Translations under genes and position numbers: made by a program
Shown: piece after piece, positions 1-10,786 of the stretch
How the letters are laid out: the number at the start of each line of letters is the position of its first letter
Position numbering within the stretch: the stretch's first letter is position 1
Notes under the pieces: model-generated
Told to the model about the DNA's origin: nothing
Database searches by the model: none
What the model saw: the letters and a program-made list of their open reading frames with translations, nothing else
DNA from: Echinarachnius parma
Lineage: Eukaryota; Echinodermata; Echinoidea; Clypeasteroida; Echinarachniidae
Direction: 5' to 3'
NCBI GenBank assembly: GCA_037951105.1
Contig: JBAMJV010002050.1
Location: 5,001 to 69,000 of the forward strand
Length of the DNA: 64,000 bases

Positions 1-668
1 TTGATAATTGTTTACATTTAAATTTACGCTTAAAATTAAGTAATGTTGGACACTCTTTTAAAAAGTCTGGTAGATTATTCCAAATAACTGACCCTCTATA
101 TCTAATAACAGTTCTAGAAAAACTATAACGAAAGAATGGAACATAAATTTTGTGTGAATTTCTAGTTGTATATACATTTAGGTTTCTATTAAAAACAAAG
201 TAATCATTAAAACAAATAGGCAAGTTAATTTTATCGTATACATAAGTGAACATAAAAGCGGCAACACTTATCTCATATAAATCATGAAGTTTTAAAATTT
301 TCAATTTAAAAAATAATTTGTCTGTATGTGCTCTATAAAAAGAATTTGTTATAACCCTGACAACTCTCTTTTGTAATAAAAATATCTTTTGCATCAAATA
401 CATTGCACAATTGCCCCATACGATTATACAATAATTAAGATATGGTAAAATCATAGTATTATACAAGTTTACTAGTATACGTAACGGCAATATAAATTTA
501 AGTCTATTTAAAACACCAATTACTTTAGAGATCTTATTGGAAATACAATTTATATGGTATTTCCAGGTTAAGTGTTCATCAATAATAATACCTAAAAAGG
601 TTACTTGGTGTACTTGCTTTATTTCTTTTCCATTAATACATATCTTAATATCATCATCCTTCACATAT

Positions 669-1593
669 TTAGTTTTTAGTTTTAAAAATAATATAGTTTG
701 TTTTATCAAAGTTTATCAACAATTTATTGGCAAGAAACCATTTATGTATTTTAGCAATTTCACTATTTAATAAAATATTAACATGTACAGGATCTTTACC
801 AGATACAAACAAGGTAGTGTCGTCAGCAAATAAAATAGAAGATAAAATATTACTGACAAGTGGCAAATCATTAATATATAATAAAAACAAGAGTGGTCCA
901 AGATTTGAACCTTGTGGGACCCCAGTTAAAATAGAACTATGTTCTGAGTAAAATTTGCCCATACTAACAAATTGCCTTCGGTGTGTTAAATAACTTTTCA
1001 TTAAAAGAAGAGGAATTCCTCTTACTCCATAAAAACATAATTTATTTATTAAAATATCATGATCAATACAATCAAACGCTTTTGAGAGGTCTAAAAATAC
1101 ACCAATTAAGAATTCATTACTTTCAAAAGCATTTGCTACTTTATCTGTAAAATCGAGAAGTGCATGGCAAGTACTATAACCTTTTCTAAAAGCAAACTGT
1201 TTCTCATATAAAATATTATTTTTACATATAAAACTAGTCAATTGAGTACATAAAATCTTTTCAAATAATGTACTAAAAACTGATAAAACGGATATTGGTC
1301 TATAATTATTCAAAAGAGATTTATTGCCTTTTTAAAAAACTGGAATTACCTTAGCAATCTAGAATTGGTACACATAAAGGTGTAACAATTAAATGAATCG
1401 ACTGTTTCAGTACCTTAGGGTGAACTCCATCATAACCAGGACTTTTATTTACATCAAACTTCATAACCACATCAATAATATCTGCATTTGTAACAGGGGA
1501 TAAAAACATTGAGTTCCGAAAATTTCCTTTTAGGTACTGATCATATTTAACTGACCCACCATTACACATGTTAGTATTAATATTTTGCTGCAA
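669..1593 (-). pseudogene. LINE reverse transcriptase core, interrupted
   Basis: Two frames make up the polymerase. 1351-1593 carries 'NKSPGYDGVHPKVLK' (RT motifs 0/1). 669-1313 carries 'NNYRPISVLSVFSTLFEKI', 'FLDLSKAFDCIDHDIL' (motif A), 'GVPQGSNLGPLLFLLYINDL' (motif B) and 'LFADDTTLF' (motif C, the catalytic Asp pair). Motif residues are intact, but a stop codon and a deletion lie between the two parts (1314-1365), so no active protein can be made from this copy. Confidence 0.88.
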
Positions 1594-1656
1594 TTCTTGC
1601 CCAATTTTACTAAAATAAGAATTAAATGTATTGACAATTCTTTGTTAATCCACAAT

Positions 1657-2163
1657 TTATTCACCATCAACTTCAATATCATTTACACCATGCTTAGATG
1701 TTTTCTTATTCAAAATCATATTTATTAGTTTCCATGTTGCTTTCACGTTATTACGAGCATTATCAAATTTAGAATCATAGTATGCACGTTTATTTTCCCG
1801 AATTAAATTATTCAAAGTATTTCTACATGTTTTATATGCAAGTTCACGTAAAGGAGTTGAATTTCTTAAGTACTTCCGATATAACAAGTGTTTACGTTTA
1901 CTCAATTGTATTACCTCTTTTGTTACCCAAGGCTTATCTACTTTCTTTTTCTTTTTAACAAATTTAACAGGAAAACATTCATCATAAACCTCTTTATATA
2001 ACTTAAAACAATAATTATACCTATCATTCACATCATGAATTAAATTTAGTCGTTCCCATCTTACTTTATTCAACTCATTACAAAAGTGTTTAATATTTTC
2101 TTCATTCAAATCAATTTTAGGAACTTCATCATCATCCTCGGAATCAAACGTTTTTGATTTCAA
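1657..2163 (-). pseudogene. LINE linker between endonuclease and RT
   Basis: This lysine-rich 168-residue frame contains the 'KPWVTKEVIQLSKRKHLLYRKY' type of block that sits between endonuclease and RT in CR1/jockey-like elements, followed by 'ENKRAYYDSKF' and 'TWKLIN'. It is in the same orientation and order as the flanking domains. It begins abruptly where the C-terminal part of the endonuclease should be. Confidence 0.8.
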
Positions 2164-2917
2164 AATCTTTTGTTATTCTAGTCGGCTTATAAATATATGG
2201 TAAAAATGAGAGAGTAACAAAGCTATTAAAAAAAACCATTACACTCATACTTTCATCCTTTTTCAAAAAATCAACATTAACATCGCCCATAACAATACAT
2301 TCCTTTCTTTCTTCCACAATCTTATTCAACGATACTTGAAGTTGAAGTAAACAATTTAACGGATTTTGAGCTGGAGGTCGATATACAACAGCAACTATAA
2401 CATTTTTCACATTATTACGTAATTCAATAAACACACTTTCCATATCATCACTAAAAATATCTAAATCCAAACGTCTAAAAAATCTTAGGGTATCATTAAT
2501 ATATAAACCAACTCCACCTCCCCTTTTATTTGGGCGACAATTTCCAACAAAGTTATAATGAGGAATACAAATTTCTTGTTCTTTTCCTTGTTTTAACCAT
2601 GTTTCACAAACTCCAATTAATGATAATGGTTTATTGAAAACATCAAGACAGTTTGTGAATGTATCAAAATTTTGTTTTAAGCTCCGACAATTAAATTGGG
2701 CAAGAGATAGCGTAGATTGTTTAAAGTTTTCCAAAACATGACTAAATTCCAAGGGAGTGTAATATTGATTTTCAATGAGATCACCAGTATCATCATCAAG
2801 TGTTAAATCAGTTTGATCATCCACTTTGCACAAGAAACAATTACTACATGTTACATTATTTTGCCTGTTACACAAGATACAACTACATTCAAATGACATC
2901 AAAAAGACAAACAACAA
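2144..2917 (-). pseudogene. LINE endonuclease domain, C-terminally truncated
   Basis: This 257-residue frame holds the first part of an exonuclease-endonuclease-phosphatase fold, which nicks target DNA for retrotransposition. Visible motifs in order are 'LAQFNCRSL', 'GVCETWLKQG' (catalytic Glu), 'KRGGGVGLYI', 'VVYRPP' and 'GDVNVDFLK'. The frame stops after 'KPTRITKDF', where a working enzyme would continue to the Ser-Asp-His motif. That motif is not found before the next block begins at 2163, so I infer an internal deletion that would abolish nicking. Upstream of the fold is a Cys-rich stretch (C-x2-C and similar spacing) of unknown role. Confidence 0.85.
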
Positions 2918-3173
2918 ACAACGTCAAATAATATTATCTTAAAAATATAGCGAATAACAGTTCATAATGATTGTATACACATGGGAAGAATATGAAATTA
3001 ATTTATAAGAAAATTAGCAATAATATTAAATTCAAATTTCAGAGTTCAGATGTATAGCCCTAAGGCACAAATGTAGACTTCCGGTATCATGGGAATGTGT
3101 ATTGTCTCAATAAATGTCAATGTCAATATCATGATAAGGTCCGGATAGAGAAATGAAAGAAATGTTTTGTAGT

Positions 3174-3971
3174 TTATATCTTTGAAAGGTCACTCACCGA
3201 CCAGATTCTTTTCCTGACAGATTTCCCGTTCGTTGCCTTCAGCAACAGGATGATCCTGCCGTCGGTCGACCATGCTGCGTCTATCTTGTCATTTTTCTTG
3301 GCTTCTTCTTTCGCTTTGTACAGGATGGTCCTATTTCTTACAGTCAGATCTTCTTCTATGCCTATGTGGGTTCCTTTCAACTTTCTGCGGTTCTTCAGGA
3401 TTCTCTCTCTGGTTCGGTATGAGGTACACCTCACTATGATCGGCCTCGGTTTGGTAGCGCTCCTCCCAGTCGTTTCTCCTGCAGCGACTGGTGCACCGAC
3501 ACGATGGGATTTGTCAATCTCCGTCTGATCCAGGTTGATGTCCAGCTTCGAGCGCGCCAGATCCAAGATCAGCTTGTCCGTGTCTTCTCCTGGGTGTTCA
3601 GGAACGCCGTACACCCGAATACATGTACGCCTGGAGTGTTGTTCTGCCTCATTGGATTCTGCCTTTAGCTTGTTGATGCTGGCCATGCTGCTTTCTTGTA
3701 TTTCCTGAAGTCTCTTGATGGTTTCAGTCTTCGTTCGCAGCTGATTCTCTAGTTCTAGGATGCTGCCTTCAGCCTTCTCCAATTTCTCACGCAGGTCCTG
3801 CGTCTCCCGCTTCGTCGACTTCGTGACTGCTAGCTGGAGCATCTTGTTAAAGTGTTTACTGTTAAAGAAGTTCTGGACTTCGTCTTCTATATGATCATGG
3901 TTGTCATATGATTCAGTCTCGGGTTGAGCAGTAGCAGCAACAGTGTTTTTCTTTGCTTTACTTGTTGGCAT
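3174..3971 (-). CDS. LINE ORF1-type RNA-binding protein (L1-like)
   Basis: An uninterrupted frame of 265 residues. It starts with a basic, Ala/Thr-rich segment, then a coiled coil over about residues 50-110, then an RRM-like region with 'RRTCIRVYGVPEHPGED', 'DKSHRVG' and 'RPIIVRCTSYRTRERILKNR', and a C-terminal 'IGIEEDLTVRNR...' domain. This is the layout of L1-type ORF1 proteins, which form trimers and bind element RNA. It precedes the EN-RT relic in the same orientation, but it is intact and about 50% GC while the relic is about 30% GC and broken, so the two may be different insertions. ATG at 3971 is the first in-frame start. Confidence 0.75.
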   Translation of the reverse strand: MPTSKAKKNTVAATAQPETESYDNHDHIEDEVQNFFNSKHFNKMLQLAVTKSTKRETQDLREKLEKAEGSILELENQLRTKTETIKRLQEIQESSMASINKLKAESNEAEQHSRRTCIRVYGVPEHPGEDTDKLILDLARSKLDINLDQTEIDKSHRVGAPVAAGETTGRSATKPRPIIVRCTSYRTRERILKNRRKLKGTHIGIEEDLTVRNRTILYKAKEEAKKNDKIDAAWSTDGRIILLLKATNGKSVRKRIWSVSDLSKI

Positions 3972-4139
3972 TGTGGGTGAGTTTGTTTACCTTTTTACTG
4001 AGTTTATAAATAGCCTTCAGTTTGCGGGCAAGAGGCAAGTTTATCAGTGAATAGAAGTGATTATAAACTTTCGCGGTTACATCCAGATCAGATGGGCGGT
4101 TTGGTGGGATTGCGTCATCAACCGCTCATCCTCCAGGGA

Positions 4140-4516
4140 CATTAATTATTGCAAAAATCAGTGGCGAAAAGAGCAAAAAAAAAAGGACACTTGTCCAGTT
4201 TAGACTGGGCTACACTATTCATCTCCGACTTTGATTACGTTAATTATCGGTTGTCTGAGCGATGGCTCAGATTATTGCGATTCATCATGGATTCGTTCAT
4301 CGCGATTTCGTTGGGGTTGCAAGTTGCGGTTCGTATATATATGGAAATAAGTATGTGAGAAGATGTGGAGGGGTGTAGCTTTATAGACTTTTCTGGAACG
4401 TTTAGTATTAAACATGTTGAAAGCGGGATTTTTAGATTGCGATAACACATGAAACGTTGGAAATATTTTACTTCATTAACATGATTATCATTAAGTTTAG
4501 ACTATTATACCACATA
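4140..4516. other. Intergenic, no recognised feature
   Basis: No coding signal or clear repeat seen. The short open frames on both strands have no recognisable domains. Confidence 0.5.
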
Positions 4517-4930
4517 TAAAGGGTACCACCACCCCAAAATAATATTCTTATTAATGAAAGGTAACATCTTTAGTGGTCCATTCCATCAACAAGTTCACAA
4601 AAATATGTTTCCAGAAAAAAAATATATAATTGGAAAACGCATCATCATTCTAAAGCATGAGTTCATGGGTCTGCATATACGAAGACTACTTTGTCCAGAG
4701 CGAACGATCGTCCGGGATTATATTGTCTCCAAACGTACGCGTGAATAGCATTGGCTCACTCGCAAATGTTTGGCCCGTACGGAACCAGGAAATAATAGTG
4801 GTTTCGTAAGTGGTGGTAATTAATTGCTTTGTTTATAAATTACACAAAATGTTTGGTATCTATTTGATATCACAAAACGGTACCAAAACATATAAGTATG
4901 TGTTGTTCTTTGCCTGGTGGTCCCTTTTAA
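4517..4930 (+). mobile_element. MITE-like element, family A, copy 1
   Basis: About 414 bp bounded by short inverted ends (AAAGGGTACCACCACC at the left; GGTGGTCCCTTTT at the right). The interior matches the reverse complement of 37891-38338 over nearly its whole length, for example 'TGATATCACAAAACGGTACC' and 'ACGCGTGAATAGCATTGG'. There is no coding capacity, so it is a non-autonomous DNA transposon. Confidence 0.8.
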
Positions 4931-5062
4931 ACTGTATTATCTGCGAGGGGGATGGGGGCTCCAGGCTCAGCCCCCTTTATTATGTACACCAGTGTATGCT
5001 GCACGTTTTTCTTGTTTTCATTATGAATTATTTAGTTATATAACGTAAACCTGCTTAATTTT

Positions 5063-5850
5063 GAAGAAGAAGAAAAAAAGCAAAATATGAGTTTGTTTTC
5101 CTATGCAATCTGTTTAAGCAACAGGGGTTTGAACCCTGCATGTTCGAGCAGTGGTTCTTCGATCTCCTTGCTCTTTGCAGGCCCATGCAGGCATACACAA
5201 TTCTCGTGCTGAAATGCGCAACTGATTTTTCATTTTAACACCACATGTTCAGTAAGTAATAAACAAGCATATGGAAGCCAAACTATTGCTATTATTGAAA
5301 AACGCAATATAAGAGTTTGTATCTGTGCAATCTTATGGGACCCCCATGGAAGACCAGCCATGTCTAGACGGGGCTGAATGGGCCATCCCTCCGAATTCAT
5401 TTGATTTATTTACAGTGAATTATATACAGTTGTTGTTCCTATTCTTTGTAATGTTTTTAATCTTGATTTCGGAAATAATTAAATACAAATACGAATACCA
5501 ATCTGTTTAAGCAACACCCAAAATCAATTTGATGAGGGGTTTTAATGAGCAGTGGTTCCCCTACATGCTCTCTGTAGGTCCATGCAGGCATACAACACAC
5601 TCCTGATGAGATGCGCAACTGAAAACCAGTTAGTAATACAAACATTTAAAAAGCATATGGAATGCAAACTGTTGGTACAAATTGAAGAAAAAACGCAAAA
5701 TTTGAGATTTTATCTGTGTAACCTGTTTAAGCAATATAAAAAACATTGATGAGGGGTTTTAACCCTGCATGAGCAGTGGTTCTTCTCCATGCTCTCTGTA
5801 GGTCCATGCAGGCCTGCTGAGATGCGCAACTGATATATCCTGTTAATGAA
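5063..5850. repeat. Degenerate tandem repeat, three ~200-bp units
   Basis: Three diverged copies start near 5103, 5500 and 5722. Shared blocks are 'ATCTGTTTAAGCAA', 'GAGCAGTGGTTC', 'GGTCCATGCAGGC' and 'GATGCGCAACTG'; two copies also share 'AAGCATATGGAA'. Other sequence separates copies 1 and 2. No coding function is apparent. Confidence 0.75.
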
Positions 5851-5859
5851 TACCAGCCA

Positions 5860-6545
5860 CAGCCGGGGTCCCGCTGCCAATACGTCATCCTAGCCATTGG
5901 CGCAGCTACGGGGGGGGGGGGGGGGGGGGGGGGGGGTGGCACGCCCCCACATAATCTGATGAAAAACAAAATTAATACAAACTTAAAGGGAAACGATCGG
6001 AAAGGTAAAGAAATGCAAAGAGCATGCGGCCAATCATCAGCATGATCAGCTGCACCGCGCTTCGTCACTGATCATAATACGCTCATTTAAATGAAACCCA
6101 CCTTCTTTCATCTTAAACAAAATACAATAAATCGGAGTCTTAATAACGCTCATCATGTCGCCCATCCTAGCCAATGGCGAAGCTACAGTGGGCACGGGGG
6201 CTTGTGCCCCCCCCCCCCCCCCCCACCCACACACACTTAGTTCATTAAACAGACAATATAACATAATAAGGGTAAACACAATCGGGAATATAAGGAAATT
6301 AACAGAGCGTATACGTGCCCCCAATCGGTGGACCACGCTACGTCACTGATCCTAGCTCCCCTAAAGCCATCCACCTTCCTTTCGTCTTTTTTGTAGAGGT
6401 AAATTATTGGAGTCTTCATAACACGCTCATCATGTCGCCCATGTCTGCCAGATATTAGAGTCTTCATAATGAGCTCATGTCGCACGTTCATGTCTCTTTT
6501 ACATAATAATTGGAGTCTTCATAAATTATTATAACGCACTAATGT
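5860..6545. repeat. Tandem ~290-bp repeat with G and C runs
   Basis: Two to three diverged copies of a unit containing 'CATCCTAGCCA(A/T)TGGCG(A/C)AGC', a G or C run (5910-5936, about 27 G; 6209-6223), 'CGTCACTGATC' and 'GGAGTCTTCATAA(C)'. The opening resembles a dispersed 'GTGGCGTAGC' repeat that recurs near 19418, 19829, 59338 and 59898. Confidence 0.65.
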
Positions 6546-7780
6546 ATCTTACGATGTGACACGTACAATTACATTATTATCCCTGGTCAGGGTATACAGT
6601 TGAAAACCACGCAATTATCTTGTGCACAATTTTAACTCCCGGGGGAGCATACGAAATGCATGCAACTGATCGCATGGCTAACCTATTTTAAGTCGTGTCG
6701 TGAGTGGAGCTGTACTTAATTACCCGGCCTTTTTAGGGTTAATAGTAGTGAAAGGGCAATGTGAAAACCTAATTTTGTCTCAAATTGATGAGGTGCGCGT
6801 AATTAGTATTCTACTCCATGTCCAGACTGTAATAACGAAATTGCAGCGGCGGCGTTTCTCCGGCCAAAACAGGTCCTTACCATAATTATGAGGAGAATAC
6901 AAGCGGGAAGGGCACGGAGGGGGCAGGGTGATAATTATTATAAAGGAACCCGCTGGTCAATTATTGTTAGCACCCATCTTTTGCTGCGTTCACACTTACA
7001 CGTTGTGTGCCATGCTACATCGATATAATCGTCAAGAATTGTAGTACTTTATGCCCTTTACATTGTCATTAATGCATTTTTTAGCCTTGGCGAAAGGGCG
7101 ATAATACTACAAGGTGTATCATATTACATAACATAACATAAATCACATGATATCTTTATTTATCATATCTTTATCTCAATTGTTAAAGTGATCCATTAAC
7201 TTGGTCAAATTCAACTAAAATCACCTGAAGCTTTCACACAGGTAACCATGGTAACAGAAGAATGGAATGAGTTTTAATTTTTCTAATGTGTGTCTTATTA
7301 TGAAGATATGTATGATTGAATTGAAAAGCGTTCTGGAACGCTTTTCGATCGCTGTCAAAGTCAATGGGCAGTAGGTGATAAGATCTGACATCAAAATTAA
7401 CTTTTCACTCAGTAAACAGAGTTCTTCTTTGGAAACTATCACACATCACTCAGAAAAAGCTTACAATTATATTGGTATATAATTGAAGTCTCAAATATCA
7501 CCGTTGGAAAAACATAATAAAGCTAATGGATCCCTTTACAGAGAAATGTGGGTGTGGCCGTTTGTAATGCAGGACTAGTTAATACTAATAATAATCGAAT
7601 AAAATGATTTTTGGTGATGGAAATCCCCGTTAACATGTTAAGCATAATTATAGCGATTGGGGCATGTAGTAGGCAAAGAGTAGCCTGGTAATACAGGAGG
7701 ATCATCCATTTACCCCAAGTTTGACTTCAATAACGAACACAAGGGTAACAAATTCGGGTTAAAAAATAAAAACAATGCAA
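6546..7780. other. Intergenic, no recognised gene
   Basis: No gene signal. A fragment near 6575-6660 ('CCCTGG..CA', 'AACCACGCAATTAT', 'AACTCCCGGGGGAGCATA') is related to sequences near 45660-45740 and 38568-38592, which suggests an old dispersed repeat. Confidence 0.45.
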
Positions 7781-8089
7781 AGAGCGCCCCCCCCCCCCCT
7801 CCTCCTCCCCCCCCCCCCCCCCTGTTTGGGGTCTCGGTGTGGACAGCGTGGTTTGTCTCTCGCGCTTTTAATGACCAAAACGACCCCTTTCGCTTGACGC
7901 GAACATCATTCGTCACAGTAACACTAAGCGACACCCCAATAATAATGTAAATGAGACCGCCCGTGCAGCAATGATGTTGATGTTTTGCTCAGTCTGTTCG
8001 TACCAAAGGTGGAAAAGAACAGTGGAATAAACAGGAAGTGCAAGCATATGAGACAGGGGGCTGCAGCCCCCCCCCCCCCCCCCCCCCCT

Positions 8090-8240
8090 TGGAGTTTTGA
8101 AAAAGACCATATTCGGGCTAAAAGAACCCACCATTCGAGCAAAATCATGCCAAAGTCGGGCAAAACATCGAATTCGGGCAAACCCATATCATATTCGAGC
8201 AAAAGCATGTTCTATTCGGGCAAAATGATGTTGTCAAATT
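8090..8240. repeat. Short direct repeats 'ATTCGGGCAAAA'
   Basis: About six imperfect repeats of 'ATTCGGGCAAAANCAT' spaced 20-30 bp. The same motif and the flanking 'AGTTTTGAAA' recur at the right edge of the window (63908-64000), so this belongs to a dispersed repeat family. Confidence 0.6.
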
Positions 8241-8355
8241 CGGGAAAAGTCAACATAGAACATTATATTGAGGTGGTTAAATCCTAATAACCATTTTATT
8301 TATTTATTGTTCTGCTTGTGAGATGAGAATGGGTAAGATGGTATTTGGGCAAAAG

Positions 8356-8580
8356 ACCTCAGCCCCCTGGGAAGAATGTGCCCCTGCGCCCATGCGTGCA
8401 AGGCGAGGTCGGTGCTTCGCCCCCCCCCCCCCTCAGCCCCCTGGAAAGAATGTGCCCCTACGCCCATGCGTGCAAGGCGAGGTCGGTGCTTTGCCCCCCC
8501 CCCCCCCCCCCCCCCTCAGCCCCCTGGGAAGAATGTGCCCCTGCGCCCATGCGTGCAAGGCGAGGTTGGTGCTTTGGTGG
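8356..8580. repeat. Tandem repeat, three ~75-85-bp units with C runs
   Basis: Three near-identical units each carry 'AAGAATGTGCCCCT(G/A)CGCCCATG' (split motif) and 'GTGCAAGGCGAGGT', followed by a C run of different length in the first two. The frames open across it are by-products of repeat composition, not genes. Confidence 0.8.
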
Positions 8581-8857
8581 ATATATCCCCCCCAATATTT
8601 CAGGTGGGGGGGATGGCCTGTAGTTGTTACTATAGTCTTCTTTAAACCACTTTTTGATAATGCTAAACTGCCCAAATCCAAAATTTTCCGGGCTGCGCCC
8701 CTGGAACCCCCATTAAGGTTATTTGACCCAGTCCCAGCCCTGTACTCATTAAACAGTTTTATTCAGGACTTCTCTCTTGGCAAACTTTCAGGCGATCCTG
8801 GCCCACTGTGCGTCTGCGCTTCGCTCACTAAAATTGAGCTAACTATTCAATAGATAA

Positions 8858-9379
8858 TTGTATTTCTGGATATTACAAATCCCAAAGCTTCCGGGGGCTT
8901 CGCCCCCTGGACCCCCAATAAGCTTTCCAATGTGGGTATCCCTTGACTTATTCTATTCAGGGTTCCATCAGGATGATTGCAATCGACAGTATTTATCTAT
9001 CAGACTAAAATTCATCCATACTTGAACAGTGCCCTCATCATAGCAGGAGCTTGCAATGTGCACTTAATAATCTTCCAATCTCTAAACAGCTAAATCAAAA
9101 GCCAATTAACTAAAGAATAGTTAACTCTATCATATAGACAACATATTTATATCTGGATATTACAAATCCCAAAGCTTACGGAGGCTCCGCCCCCTGGACC
9201 CCCAATAATCTGCCGAATATGGGTATCCCATGACTGATGCTATTCAGGGTTCCATAAGAATGCTTGCAAATATGTATCTATCAGGCTAAAGTTCATATTG
9301 GACAAAGCCCAGCTCATAACATGATGCTTGCAATGTACACTTAATAATCTTCCAATTTCTAAACACCTGAATTAAAAAG
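8858..9379. repeat. Direct duplication, two ~240-bp copies
   Basis: Copies at 8858-9101 and 9146-9379 share 'CTGGATATTACAAATCCCAA', 'GCCCCCTGGACCCCCAATAA', 'GATTGCAATC/GCTTGCAA' and 'CTTAATAATCTTCCAAT'. A shorter related piece is at 8680-8715. Confidence 0.8.
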
Positions 9380-9993
9380 CTTTGGGGCCTCCTAACCCCC
9401 CCCCCCCCCCCCCCCCCCCTCAGCCATAAAAACCCGGGCACGCTGATGGGTTGTCGCTTCGCTCCCTCGCCAGAGATGGTCAAACTGACGAATCATCCCC
9501 CCAATGGCGAGAAGAAATCGACGCCCTTGGTACCATGCATTACCTCGATGGAAATTGATCATCTCTAGAAGTTCTCAGGATAATTATGTCGCGTGGAGAC
9601 AGTATTAGAAGCTGTCACGTAATTATGTATCGCATAACAATTCTCCCCGATAGATAAGGACACGCACCCATGTATTAATTTATAACACGAGCCCTTTTTC
9701 AAATCGCAAGGGATTTTCGCCGTTGATATTGCATTACCCCCTCCCTTCCCTCTCAGTGGTATAGCTACAAGCATAGGCGTATTGATGGGGTGTTTGGGGT
9801 GTTCAACACCCCCTTTAGCGAAGAAATTACTGTGTAAGGTATACAAACACACCCCAACTATACGCCACTGAATGAAGATAAAACACCCCCTAGAACAAAT
9901 CCTGGGCGCGTTTATAGCTACATGGGACAAAGTCCCCCCCCCCCCCTGTGCCCCCCCCCCCCCTTTGCTCCCAGAGGATGGCGGTGGCTTCAA

Positions 9994-10486
9994 AACCTCA
10001 TATAATTAGATAGGGAGTAATTATCAGTAATACATCCATAATGTAAAATCATTATCAGTGGTAAAGCTCAACTTGAAAGTTGTCAAGATTTGGCTTTGAT
10101 AAAACAGGCTGTGAACAGGTGAATTGTAAAGATCTTTAATCTGTCATACTTTGAGATGGAGCGAAGGGAAGCTGCTGTCCGCCGAGCAAAAGTAGAATTT
10201 ACGGATTTGCGCGTCAAATTATACATATGTATGACGTTTCTTTTGTGCAAGTCCAAAGTCGTGAGTGACGTTATAGATTGTCTGAACTTTTTTGTTAATT
10301 TTTATAACAAATTATTCTGTTTTCCCTTCAATCCATGCAGCTGGTTTCACCAAAAAAAAAAGGTGAAAATACGTAATTTATTTTCTGCGAAAAAAATATA
10401 AAGAATATTAAATGAAAACTGTTTTCCTATTCCTATATATTCATTGCCCATCCAGATAACCGCAATTGATTCCAACTCGCAACAAA
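9994..10486. other. P4HTM upstream region
   Basis: AT-rich sequence ahead of the predicted start codon. No TATA box, initiator or CpG cluster that I would call a promoter. 5' untranslated exons could lie here but cannot be recognised. Confidence 0.4.
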
Positions 10487-10786
10487 ATGCGAAACATCTT
10501 CCTGATTTTTGAGATCACCTTCCTGATCGTAGCGCTTGGCTTCCTGATCGCGGTGAGCGATGACATCCAAGATCCGCGTTCAGAGGCAATGGACGACGTC
10601 GTAGATCATACTGGAACTTCACGATCACCAGAAACGCTACACGATGGCGTAAGCGGTGAAATGGTGATCGAGTCTCCGATTGTCGCTATTGACGATGACG
10701 GAAACCTCGATGAGGCGTTCGAAGTGGATGACGACTTAGACAAGGAGTACGACAACCTGTGGCTATTTCAGTACGACCCAGTTGAA
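10487..10786 (+). CDS. P4HTM: P4HTM exon 1: membrane anchor and acidic stem
   Basis: 100 codons, phase 0, donor GTAAGA. The ATG at 10487 has an A at -3. Residues 3-24 ('[20 protein letters not shown]') form a hydrophobic anchor right at the N-terminus, consistent with a type II protein whose catalytic part is luminal. The rest is Asp/Glu-rich, and '[16 protein letters not shown]' leads into exon 2. The anchor is nearer the N-terminus than in vertebrate P4HTM. Confidence 0.85.

Larger units (their letters stand above)
1..2917 (-). mobile_element. Non-LTR (LINE) retrotransposon, decayed EN-RT ORF2
   Basis: A degenerate copy of a LINE of the CR1/jockey-like superfamily reads right to left and leaves the window at base 1. 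In order it shows a short Cys-rich start, an apurinic-like endonuclease (2144-2917), a linker (1657-2163), reverse transcriptase motifs (1351-1593 and 669-1313) and a C-terminal region (about 1-668) ending in the usual 'viWNNLPDFLK' block. The copy is dead. The reading frame is broken near 2150, a stop interrupts the 'VF(K)KG' motif near 1333, sequence is missing between 'PLC' and 'AKVIP' near 1365, and the frame shifts near 665. GC content is low (about 30%). The exact clade cannot be named without a phylogeny. Confidence 0.9.

Noticed and set aside
5101..5170. tRNA-like 'GGGTTTGAACCCTGCA' box
   Set aside because: Resembles a B-box, but no A-box is found at the right distance, and it is part of a longer tandem repeat whose other copies lack the motif.
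8323..8853. Overlapping proline-rich open frames
   Set aside because: Produced by a GC-rich tandem repeat with C runs; the frames change with run length and have no domain.
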